Source: Clostridiales bacterium (GTDB lineage: Bacteria > Bacillota > Clostridia > Oscillospirales > Acutalibacteraceae). Taken from it: a stretch of 7,384 nt of DNA. The notes under the pieces were generated by a model. It was not told the DNA's origin. It saw only the letters and a list, made by a program, of their open reading frames with translations, and did not search any database. Positions 1 to 5,623 of the stretch are shown here, in pieces (positions within the stretch are counted from its first letter, which is position 1; every line of letters starts with the position of its first letter). The translations under genes and the position numbers were made by a program. The stretch lies in contig JAJBVC010000048.1 in NCBI GenBank assembly GCA_020860025.1, positions 1 through 7,384 of the forward strand. The letters are read 5' to 3'.

Positions 1-32
1 GTGTTAGATAATGTAAAAAAGGAGTAAACACT

Positions 33-242
33 ATGGATTCTTATGTTTTGCAAAAAATAATAAAAGACATTACCGAAAAAAACACAATAGACTTGAAGGA
101 TGTTGATAAATACTATAAATACAAATATCACAAAATTGATTTATTAACAACTTACACACTTTATTTTACAGGATTGGTTTTAATTTTTGATTATTTTACA
201 GTGTATTTTACTTGTTTTTTCTTTTCGCAGATTGTAAAATGA
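33..242 (+). CDS. Small hypothetical ORF, 3' part altered by IS insertion
   Basis: I do not recognise this 69-residue product. In its favour, an AAGGAG ribosome binding site lies at a good distance before the ATG. The frame before it stays open from base 1 to a TAA at 25-27, so it may follow an upstream gene closely. The first 45 residues are charged and could be real coding; the rest is Phe/Tyr-rich and could form one membrane segment, but T-rich DNA gives such peptides by chance. The last six codons lie inside the IS. With the IS and one direct-repeat copy removed, the frame would run on to the present position 1560, giving about 83 residues and lying antisense to the end of the VWA gene. 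That convergent overlap argues against an intact gene; it may be the start of a decayed one. Confidence 0.3.
   Translation: MDSYVLQKIIKDITEKNTIDLKDVDKYYKYKYHKIDLLTTYTLYFTGLVLIFDYFTVYFTCFFFSQIVK
212..225. repeat. Target-site direct repeat, left copy (14 bp)
   Basis: TTGTTTTTTCTTTT, identical to 1488-1501 and immediately outside the left inverted repeat. In the minus direction it encodes the last codons of the original VWA gene (KRKN), and the original stop TAA lies next to it at 208-210. The sequence is low in complexity, but its exact abutment to both IS ends and the repaired frame make chance unlikely. Confidence 0.85.
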
Positions 243-262
243 AAATGCAACAATAAAAAAAG
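226..262 (+). repeat. IS30 left terminal inverted repeat
   Basis: Aligned without gaps to the reverse complement of 1451-1487, 28 of 37 positions match, with the outermost four bases (CGCA) identical. Further in, AGCAAAGATCTTGTA (about 272-286) matches the right end again with a one-base gap, so the left end looks expanded by about 14 bp of A-rich DNA. Confidence 0.82.
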
Positions 263-328
263 AATATCCATAGCAAAGATCTTGTAGTAGAATTGAAATG
301 CAAAAACCAATTCGAAAGGATCATCGCT

Positions 329-1369
329 ATGGACAATCCAAATTGTAACACAAAACGTCGCAAAGGGCAACACTTAACTTACGAAGAAAGAGTAGAAATG
401 GAAATCCGATTGAGAGACGGTTGGTCAAAATATCGAATAGCAAAGCATCTCGGGTGTTCATACAACACAATAAAAAATGAGTACGAAAAAGGCAAAGTGG
501 CGCTTTACGACGGAAAAGTTTATCGCTACAAAGCGTCTGTTGGACAGAACGTTTATCTTATACGCCGTCAGAACAGTAAAAGAAATTATCACTGTCTTGA
601 GAGTGTTGATTTTCTCAAATATGTTGAGGAAAAAGTCGAAAACGAAGGGTGGTCGCTTGACGCATGCGTAGGATATGCTAAGGAAAATCATCTGTTTAGT
701 GACGACGAAATGGTCTGTACAAAAACGCTGTACAACTATGTTGATTTAGGCTTGCTGTCCATAACCAATATGGATTTGCCTGAAAAGCTCAGCCGTAAAA
801 CTAAAACCAAAAGGGTGAGGAAAAACCGGAAAAATCTTGGCAAAAGCATAGAGGAACGCCCTGAAAATGTGGAATTACGAGAAGAATTCGGACATTGGGA
901 AATAGACAGCGTAATAGGTAAAAAGAAAGACACAGAGTCTGCTGTAATGACAATCGTTGAAAGAAAGTCACGAATGTCACTCCGGATAAAAGTAAAAAAT
1001 CATACTGCCGAAGCTATTGACAAGGCTTTGACTGAACTGATACCTCAATTCGGCGATAAATACAATGAAATTTTCAAAAGCATAATGGGAGATAACGGTT
1101 CGGAGTTTGCAAATCTGTCAAAGTTAGAGTCAATGGGAATACCCGCATATTTTACGCATCCGTACACTTCTTGCGAAAAAGGAACAAACGAGTGCCACAA
1201 CAGAATGTTGAGAAGATTTATTCCAAAAGGAAAAAGTATTGACGATTACAGTGCCGAAGACATTTTGTTTTTTGCCGATAAGATAAACAATCTTCCGAGA
1301 AAAATATTGAACTATCACACTCCGGAGGAGCTGTTTGAAAAACAGCTTGACCTGATATATGCAGCCTGA
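329..1369 (+). CDS. IS30-family DDE transposase
   Basis: The protein (346 aa) catalyses cut-out and integration of its own element. The N-terminus (about residues 12-60) has the IS30 helix-turn-helix, with LTYEERVEMEIRL followed by WSKYRIAKHLGCSYNTIKNE. The catalytic core follows: Asp193 in HWEIDSVIG, Asp255 in MGDNGSEF and Glu288 in GTNECHNRMLRRF, spacing 61 and 32 residues, as expected for IS30. The end (NNLPRKILNYHTPEELF) is the usual family C-terminus. I chose the ATG at 329 because GAAAGGA lies 8 bases before it; an in-frame TTG at 293 would add 12 residues but has no ribosome binding site. No frameshift or early stop is visible. It converges on the VWA gene. Confidence 0.96.
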   Translation: MDNPNCNTKRRKGQHLTYEERVEMEIRLRDGWSKYRIAKHLGCSYNTIKNEYEKGKVALYDGKVYRYKASVGQNVYLIRRQNSKRNYHCLESVDFLKYVEEKVENEGWSLDACVGYAKENHLFSDDEMVCTKTLYNYVDLGLLSITNMDLPEKLSRKTKTKRVRKNRKNLGKSIEERPENVELREEFGHWEIDSVIGKKKDTESAVMTIVERKSRMSLRIKVKNHTAEAIDKALTELIPQFGDKYNEIFKSIMGDNGSEFANLSKLESMGIPAYFTHPYTSCEKGTNECHNRMLRRFIPKGKSIDDYSAEDILFFADKINNLPRKILNYHTPEELFEKQLDLIYAA

Positions 1370-1380
1370 TAATGAGCCGG

Positions 1381-1435
1381 CGATGTGTGCTTTCTTCACT
1401 CGTCGCTACGCTCCTCCCTCAGAAAGCACACATCG
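1381..1435. other. Perfect 15-bp inverted repeat (hairpin) inside the IS
   Basis: CGATGTGTGCTTTCT at 1381-1395 pairs perfectly with 1421-1435 around a 25-base loop, starting 11 bases after the transposase stop. No clear T-run follows on either strand, so it is not a standard intrinsic terminator, though it could end transposase transcripts, protect their 3' end or block read-through from neighbouring genes. Confidence 0.7.
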
Positions 1436-1450
1436 TTCTGTTACAAGATA

Positions 1451-1487
1451 CTTTGCTTATTATTGCAACTTGCTATTGCAATTTGCG
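1451..1487 (-). repeat. IS30 right terminal inverted repeat
   Basis: Partner of 226-262, 28 of 37 matches in reverse complement. It contains a near-perfect tandem duplication of 13 bp (TATTGCAAYTTGC at 1461-1473 and 1474-1486). It also supplies the new last codons and stop of the VWA gene on the other strand. Confidence 0.82.
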
Positions 1488-2143
1488 TTGTTTTTTCTTT
1501 TTTTATAATCCTCATTTATTGCTTCGCTCCAATTTGCACTTATCGGAGCACAGCATCTGATTTGAGCGCAAGTATCGGAAAGCGAATCGTAAGCAACGCT
1601 TGTTCCCTCGCTGTCGGCATTATAATTAACGGCACGGTCTGCCTCAATTCCAAAGCTGTTAGCAGTTTCAACAGCGTCAATATTAGCACCGATAAAAAGA
1701 AATTCCCAGCCGTATTTTTCTTTTTTATGTTCTATCATTTGCTTAACCTTTTGCCTGCTGTAGCTGCGACTGGCATTTTCATATCCGTCTGTCATAATAA
1801 CGAACATTGTGTGCTGCGGTACATCCTCATCTCTTGCATACTTATGAATATTTGCAATATGATGAATTGCGCCACCGACAGCGTCAAGCAATGCTGTACA
1901 GCCTCTGACAAAGTAGTCATCCGGTGTCATAGGTCTAACGTCATTAAGCGGAGTTCTGTCATAAATTACATCGCATACACTGTCGAAAAGAACTGTTGAA
2001 ACAAAGCACTTTTCGCTAAGCTTTTTCTGTTTTTCTATCAGCGAATTAAATCCGCCGATTGTATCGCTTTCAAGCCCTGCCATTGACCCGCTGCGGTCGA
2101 GAATAAATACTAATTCCGTAATATTGTTTTTTGCCTTTGTCAT
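1460..2143 (-). CDS. VWA-domain protein, C-terminus rewritten by IS30
   Basis: A single-domain von Willebrand factor A protein (227 aa), cytoplasmic since no signal peptide or membrane segment is seen. VWA domains bind partner proteins through a metal held by the MIDAS residues; all are present: DRSGS (Asp16, Ser18, Ser20), Thr83 in RGCTALLD and Asp119 in MTDG. From memory, close relatives are about this length and end soon after a W..I..DYK.R motif, so the domain is complete (here NWSEAINEDYKKR). AGGAGG lies 7 bases before the ATG. The gene is last in a minus-strand cluster, behind a terminator-like hairpin. The final nine residues (NANCNSKLQ) come from the IS30 end; before insertion the protein ended ...RKNK, with the stop now at 208-210. 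The partner or target is unknown; adjacent genes are candidates. Confidence 0.93.
   Translation of the reverse strand: MTKAKNNITELVFILDRSGSMAGLESDTIGGFNSLIEKQKKLSEKCFVSTVLFDSVCDVIYDRTPLNDVRPMTPDDYFVRGCTALLDAVGGAIHHIANIHKYARDEDVPQHTMFVIMTDGYENASRSYSRQKVKQMIEHKKEKYGWEFLFIGANIDAVETANSFGIEADRAVNYNADSEGTSVAYDSLSDTCAQIRCCAPISANWSEAINEDYKKRKNNANCNSKLQ
1488..1501. repeat. Target-site direct repeat, right copy (14 bp)
   Basis: Identical to 212-225 and immediately outside the right inverted repeat. It forms the end of the uninterrupted part of the VWA reading frame; from 1487 down to the stop at 1460-1462 the frame is IS sequence. Confidence 0.85.
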
Positions 2144-2156
2144 AAAATGACCTCCT

Positions 2157-2204
2157 AAAAAATAATGTGATTGTGCGGTTTCTTAACCTTACAATCACAT
2201 TATA
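2157..2204 (-). terminator. Terminator-like hairpin before the VWA gene (possible attenuator)
   Basis: A perfect 13-bp inverted repeat (2162-2174 with 2191-2203) has a 16-base loop with its own small stem (GGTT/AACC). On the minus strand it is followed by a T-run at 2157-2162, as in an intrinsic terminator for the gene ending at 2245. The stem is A+T-rich, so termination may be partial. The T-run ends one base before the VWA GGAGG, so read-through would decide VWA expression from the upstream promoter. Confidence 0.65.
2199..2204 (-). promoter_or_regulatory. Possible -10 box for the VWA gene within the hairpin arm
   Basis: A perfect TATAAT on the minus strand overlaps the upstream arm of the inverted repeat. 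No convincing -35 is seen at 16-18 bases. If used, transcription would begin near 2192 and omit most of one hairpin arm, so such transcripts would escape the terminator. The match is short and could be chance in A+T-rich DNA. Confidence 0.3.
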
Positions 2205-2244
2205 ACTAATGAATATTCGGTTTAGGTCGCCTGCCAAGCGACAT

Positions 2245-2880
2245 TTATTTTCCAAAGAGCTTTGCAAGCAAACTTTTTTTCTTTGATTTATCTTTCTCTA
2301 ATTTATTAGTAGATTGAGTGTCATTCGTCGTTGGTTCTGCTTTCGGTGTTGGAGATGGCATAGTTGCAGAAACTACATTGCTTGATTTTTCTGATACAGA
2401 AAGCCACGGATAAAGTGCCATAATCAGCATCTCGCACTTCAAGAGACCTTTTTTTGCACCAAGTGGTACAATAATTTCTAATGTTGCCTTTGGATGAATA
2501 ACATTATACGCACCATCAAGTTTTTCAAGTCTGTTGAGAATTGAAAACATAGTACATCCAAGCACCATTTGAATATGAGACGACAGTGTAATTGTGATTA
2601 CAGGGTCGGTCATAGAAGAATTTAAATCTTCAAGACCTATGCCGGACAAATAGTACATCACCTGTTCTTTGTCTGTATCTGACATTGTCTGAAACATTTC
2701 CTTTGTAATAGGTTGACCGTTTAATCGCAAAAGACCACAATTTTCTTCTGCCTCATTTAAAGCCATTTCTTCTAATTCTGAAAGCATTGCTCCAATGTTT
2801 TCATTCTTTTCTGCTTTTTCATATACCAATTCTATTTCATCGTGGCAATATGATTTCCATTCGATTTTTCTATCTATTAT
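2245..2880 (-). CDS. Hypothetical acidic protein with Lys-rich tail; possible AUA start
   Basis: I do not recognise this family. The first 135 residues or so look globular and acidic (GAMLSELEEMALNEAEENCG region). A Ser/Thr/Pro-rich linker follows, and then a basic tail (KDKSKKKSLLAKLFGK) that could bind nucleic acid, a membrane surface or a partner. No signal peptide is seen. The start is the oddity. After the in-frame TGA at 2884-2886, the frame has no ATG, GTG, CTG or TTG until a TTG at 2827-2829, which lacks a ribosome binding site. GAGGGTGAT lies right behind the stop of the upstream gene and points to two AUA codons at 2880-2875; the extra 17 codons (with DRKIEWKSYCHDE) read like real protein. 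With AUA the product is 211 aa, with TTG 194. A lost ATG or a sequencing error are alternatives. It lies 13 bases after the preceding gene, so it is probably co-transcribed. Confidence 0.7.
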   Translation of the reverse strand: MIDRKIEWKSYCHDEIELVYEKAEKNENIGAMLSELEEMALNEAEENCGLLRLNGQPITKEMFQTMSDTDKEQVMYYLSGIGLEDLNSSMTDPVITITLSSHIQMVLGCTMFSILNRLEKLDGAYNVIHPKATLEIIVPLGAKKGLLKCEMLIMALYPWLSVSEKSSNVVSATMPSPTPKAEPTTNDTQSTNKLEKDKSKKKSLLAKLFGK

Positions 2881-2893
2881 GTATCACCCTCAC

Positions 2894-4198
2894 TTAAATA
2901 TTTGCCAAGAACGCATTTTTGTACGATTCATCAGTGGTTACTTCTTTAATTACTCTAATTTGTTTAGGAAAAACTATTGACGCATTTTCATCGCTAAGCT
3001 CTATCTCGGCGATAGCCTTGTCATTCCAAAACGGGTAAACATCGACCTCAAAATACTGCCCCTTGTACATAAGGCAATACCTTGTTTTTCGGATTTGTCT
3101 TTTAGAAGTGTCAGCCTCCATAAGCAGCGCCAGGTATTCCTCCTGGGAAAGACGTTTTTCAATTTCTACACGCTTTATATCGGACACTTTCTTTTTTATA
3201 GTCTTGAAATATATGTAATTACCGTTAATTCCTCTCTGGCGAACTCTGATTTCTTCGTCGGCATCAGATTTCAAATAAGTTTGAATTATTTCAATACGCC
3301 GACAATTAGGCTCATTTTCAAGCCAATCTATATCAGGATATTCAATAAGATATTTTCGCTCAATTTCAAACGGCTCAGGCTCACCTAAAAAAGAAGAAAT
3401 TTCTGAAATCAAGCGACGCATCTTTTCTTCAAAATCAGATGAATTATCAATCACACGAAAGTGCGGATGCCCCGTCCAAGCCGAAATAAGCTTATCATCA
3501 AGTATTGCAGCTTCCTCAGCGGTTTCTGTTCGAGCTGAGTTATTTGCAGTCGTATAAAACTCAGCAGCTCCCTTTGCGGCGGTAACGAGATGAAATACAG
3601 CATCATAATTATCTCTAAGTTCAACCTCGTTAATGCCTATATCATTTAAAACCGAATTGAATTCTAATTCATCCATATAAGCCTTATTGTCAAGTGTGCC
3701 ACGGTCACAGACAATAAGAACTTTGTCGGTGTTCATTGTTGTTGCCGCTTCACCGAACACCTTTTCTTTCTCAATCTGTAATTTCATCTGGCACCTTTGG
3801 TAGTCACTGTTTTCACCGCAAGTCCACGGTGCGACACCGCCTGTAATCAGTTCCGTTGCGGTTTCCGGAACGAACAAAACAACATACCCCATTTGTGTAA
3901 ACGCATTTTGTATTCGGCTCATGGCGGTTGACTTGCCGGCGCAAGGGCCACCTGTGATAACGATTTTAATAATTTCCGGCATCTTTTTCCCCTCTTTCAG
4001 TGTAAGCAGCTCCTCAACAGAAACATTAAACAAATCAGAAAGCCTGCGAAGAGCATTGGTTGACGGTTTTGACACACCGTTCTCCCACTTTGAAACAGAT
4101 TTATTTGTAACTCCGACCTTATTTGCTACATCTGTTTGGGTAAGACCGGCACTGTGCCTTAGTTCATAAAGCCTACTTCCGAATTTGTAGTCGTTCAT
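2894..4198 (-). CDS. XRE helix-turn-helix / P-loop NTPase / CYTH fusion protein
   Basis: A three-part protein (434 aa). Residues about 5-62 form an XRE/Cro-type DNA-binding domain (GLTQTDVANKVG, then VSKWENGVSKPS). Residues about 76-270 form a P-loop NTPase of the AAA_28 type, with Walker A GGPCAGKS (83-90) and Walker B VLIVCDRG (Asp165). Residues about 274-430 form a CYTH domain, with the ExExK signature at Glu278, Glu280 and Lys282, and later basic and acidic strands (EEIRVRQRG, KRVEIEKRL, AEIELSDE). CYTH enzymes bind triphosphates or polyphosphate with metal ions. The P-loop plus CYTH pair is the layout of TTD14-like proteins; the added XRE domain suggests ligand-controlled transcription, which is inference. 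Two ATGs are adjacent: GGAGG is 7 bases from the second (4198) and only 4 from the first (4201). A promoter precedes it. Confidence 0.93.
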   Translation of the reverse strand: MNDYKFGSRLYELRHSAGLTQTDVANKVGVTNKSVSKWENGVSKPSTNALRRLSDLFNVSVEELLTLKEGKKMPEIIKIVITGGPCAGKSTAMSRIQNAFTQMGYVVLFVPETATELITGGVAPWTCGENSDYQRCQMKLQIEKEKVFGEAATTMNTDKVLIVCDRGTLDNKAYMDELEFNSVLNDIGINEVELRDNYDAVFHLVTAAKGAAEFYTTANNSARTETAEEAAILDDKLISAWTGHPHFRVIDNSSDFEEKMRRLISEISSFLGEPEPFEIERKYLIEYPDIDWLENEPNCRRIEIIQTYLKSDADEEIRVRQRGINGNYIYFKTIKKKVSDIKRVEIEKRLSQEEYLALLMEADTSKRQIRKTRYCLMYKGQYFEVDVYPFWNDKAIAEIELSDENASIVFPKQIRVIKEVTTDESYKNAFLANI

Positions 4199-4220
4199 CA
4201 TTTATCCTCCCAACGTCATT

Positions 4221-4249
4221 ATTATACCACCACATCAGGCGGATAACAA
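4221..4249 (-). promoter_or_regulatory. Sigma-A type promoter for the XRE/P-loop/CYTH cluster
   Basis: On the minus strand, TTGTTA (4244-4249), a 17-base spacer and TATAAT (4221-4226) lie just before the gene, giving a leader of roughly 15 bases that contains GGAGG. Since the product is an XRE-type protein, self-regulation here is plausible. I see only an imperfect repeat (CCACC/GGCGG) in the spacer and no clear operator. Confidence 0.7.
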
Positions 4250-4279
4250 TATGTCGACTGTCTCGTTTTGGTAGAACTG

Positions 4280-4465
4280 TTATTCATTATTGAGCAGTAC
4301 AATCGCTCGCTTATATTTTTCAACTCGTTTAACCGCTTTTTCATCAACAACATCCAAACGGCTTAAATCGCTGTTATGCATAAGATCAGCCCTCTTAACA
4401 GTCGCTGCTATTTTATTATTCTTAAGTGCTTTGACATAATCCATATAATCAACACTGTCATCATG
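4280..4465 (-). pseudogene. 3' remnant of HD-type (p)ppGpp hydrolase-like gene
   Basis: These 61 codons (from HDDSVDYMDYVKAL to the stop) match the end of the small HD-domain proteins related to the hydrolase part of RelA/SpoT. VKRADLMHNSDLSRL is the conserved K.ADL.HN.D.SR block, and RVEKYKRAIVLL is the usual end. About 100 N-terminal residues with the metal-binding HD motifs are missing. The upstream DNA is instead the end of the macrodomain gene, whose TGA (4461-4463) overlaps the first two codons of the remnant in another frame. The only in-frame ATG inside (4442-4444) has no ribosome binding site. This looks like a deletion or recombination scar rather than a working enzyme. Family identity is from memory of motifs. 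Confidence 0.75.
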
Positions 4466-5480
4466 CGCCGAGGAGCATTTGGTCAAATTCAAACAAAGCC
4501 TCGTTAATTTCAAATATATTGTAATTATTTTTACGGATAAAATATTCAATTATAATATCAAATTTACTGCTGTGAGAAAGCGCAAATCCAGCTTTCATAA
4601 GCATTTCATTAGTTTCATCAAGGCTGAGTTCAAGTGCAATCGCAAATGCGATAGTGGTTTGCTTGCTTGGCTTATATGCAGGATTAGAACGGATTTTTGA
4701 AAAGTGCTTACGGTCAATATTCGCCTTTTTATAACATTCGCTGTCGGTCATTCCCTTTTCATCAATCTTGCGAAGCAGCATATCGGAAAAGCTTTCATCA
4801 ATAATATCGTCAATAAGACTTTCAAGACCGCTGTTTTGATAATCAACATTTTTACTTTTGGGTTGAATACTGCAAACAACAGGTTCATCATATGTATTAA
4901 AATTATCTGCCTGAGCAAGAGGCATTGACATTTTGCTAAAATCAGTATGCTGAAAAATATAATTATCGTCTATATATTCGGCAATATCAGAAAAACGCTT
5001 TTCCCCTGCGCTGAGTGCTTTTTTGTTATACACGACAATATAAACGAGCATATCATTTTCAAGCAAAAACGAACCTATAACATCAACCGCAACATCCATT
5101 GCCGAGCTGATGGGATAACCGTAAACACCGCTTGAAATCAGCGGAAATGCCACAGACTCGCAATTATACCGCTTAGCAAGCTCAAGAGAGTTTTTATAAC
5201 AACTTTCAAGCAGTTCCTTTTCGTTGTAATTTCCGCCTCTCCAAACAGGGCCGACTGTATGTATAACATATTTACAAGGCAGATTATAACCTCTTGTGAT
5301 TTTCGCCTGACCTGTCTTACATCCGCCCAGAGTTTTGCACTCATCCAAAAGGTGAGAACCGGCGGCGGAATGAATTGCCCCGTCAACTCCGCCACCACCG
5401 AGAAGAGTTGATTTAGCAGCGTTTACTATTGCGTCGCACTTAACCTTTGTTATATCATTTCTTATTATCTGAAGCGACAT
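4461..5480 (-). CDS. Macrodomain protein (ADP-ribose hydrolase-like) with helical C-terminal domain
   Basis: The protein (339 aa, cytoplasmic) starts with a macrodomain (about residues 1-165) of the MacroD/YmdB type, which binds ADP-ribose and in many members removes ADP-ribose from proteins or deacetylates O-acetyl-ADP-ribose. Visible motifs are IIRNDITKVKCDAIVNAA, GGGGVDGAIH (Asp33), YVIHTVGPVW and the SSGVYGYP loop (117-123). The second Asn of the usual NAAN motif, which is catalytic in YmdB, is Lys23 here. A variable linker (165-215) leads to a helical domain (about 216-339; MTDSECYKKANIDRKHFSKIR resembles a Cro-like helix-turn-helix), which I recall as the usual partner in Clostridia. 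It ends with FEFDQMLLGA, the normal family end, so it is full length. The ATG at 5480 is chosen because GGGAG lies 8 bases before it; earlier in-frame ATG (5495) and TTG (5501) have no site. Confidence 0.94.
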   Translation of the reverse strand: MSLQIIRNDITKVKCDAIVNAAKSTLLGGGGVDGAIHSAAGSHLLDECKTLGGCKTGQAKITRGYNLPCKYVIHTVGPVWRGGNYNEKELLESCYKNSLELAKRYNCESVAFPLISSGVYGYPISSAMDVAVDVIGSFLLENDMLVYIVVYNKKALSAGEKRFSDIAEYIDDNYIFQHTDFSKMSMPLAQADNFNTYDEPVVCSIQPKSKNVDYQNSGLESLIDDIIDESFSDMLLRKIDEKGMTDSECYKKANIDRKHFSKIRSNPAYKPSKQTTIAFAIALELSLDETNEMLMKAGFALSHSSKFDIIIEYFIRKNNYNIFEINEALFEFDQMLLGA

Positions 5481-5510
5481 AAAAACATCTCCCATTTTCA
5501 ATATAATATT

Positions 5511-5539
5511 ATGATAAACTATTATTTTGGTTTTGTAAA
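5511..5539 (-). promoter_or_regulatory. Sigma-A type promoter for the macrodomain gene
   Basis: On the minus strand, TTTACA (5534-5539), a 17-base spacer and TATCAT (5511-5516), each one base off consensus. The expected start point is near 5504, leaving a short leader with GGGAG. An ATGCGCAT palindrome at 5573-5580 lies upstream and might be a binding site. Confidence 0.65.
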
Positions 5540-5586
5540 TAAAAATGATTTGCTTTTAGTTTTTATTTTAATATGCGCATAAATGA

Positions 5587-5620
5587 AACGGACTGCCCAA
5601 TATAAATCAGACAGTCCGTT
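5587..5620. terminator. Intrinsic terminator after the surface-protein gene
   Basis: AACGGACTG (5587-5595) pairs perfectly with 5612-5620 around a 16-base loop. It starts four bases after the stop codon of the Fn3 remnant (minus direction), where the original surface-protein gene ended, and is followed on that strand by TTTCATTTA, a weak T-tract. On the plus strand AATTTATTTTTT follows, but no plus-strand gene is present. It also separates the macrodomain promoter from upstream read-through. Confidence 0.75.
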
Positions 5621-5623
5621 AAT

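Larger units (their letters stand above)
226..1487 (+). mobile_element. Complete IS30-family insertion sequence, 1262 bp
   Basis: The limits come from three agreeing signals. A 14-bp direct repeat flanks the element (212-225 and 1488-1501). The bases just inside each copy form imperfect terminal inverted repeats that both begin CGCA. Removing the element plus one repeat copy repairs the reading frame of the interrupted VWA gene. The element carries one transposase gene, a short leader and a 118-bp 3' segment with a perfect 15-bp inverted repeat. Length and single-gene layout fit IS30. The transposase frame is intact, so the element may be active. The flanking repeat is far longer than the 2-3 bp typical of the family. 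Confidence 0.9.

Noticed and set aside
293..328. Earlier TTG start for the transposase
   Set aside because: No ribosome binding site before it; the ATG at 329 has GAAAGGA at good spacing and gives the usual family start.
1385..1999. Plus-strand open frame of 204 codons
   Set aside because: It lies opposite the VWA gene, starts inside the IS hairpin, has no ribosome binding site and gives a Cys/Phe/Ile-rich product with no motif. It is a shadow of the minus-strand gene.
2226..2242. Small hairpin GTCGC/GCGAC just after the stop of the unknown gene
   Set aside because: Only 5 bp of stem and no T-run; the stronger terminator follows at 2157-2204.
3921..4169. Plus-strand open frame opposite the XRE/P-loop region
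   Set aside because: Antisense to well-supported HTH and Walker A coding; no ribosome binding site or motif.
4280..4549. 89-codon minus-strand frame as a complete gene
   Set aside because: Its first 28 codons are the macrodomain gene read in another frame; only the last 61 codons show family motifs, so it is treated as a remnant.
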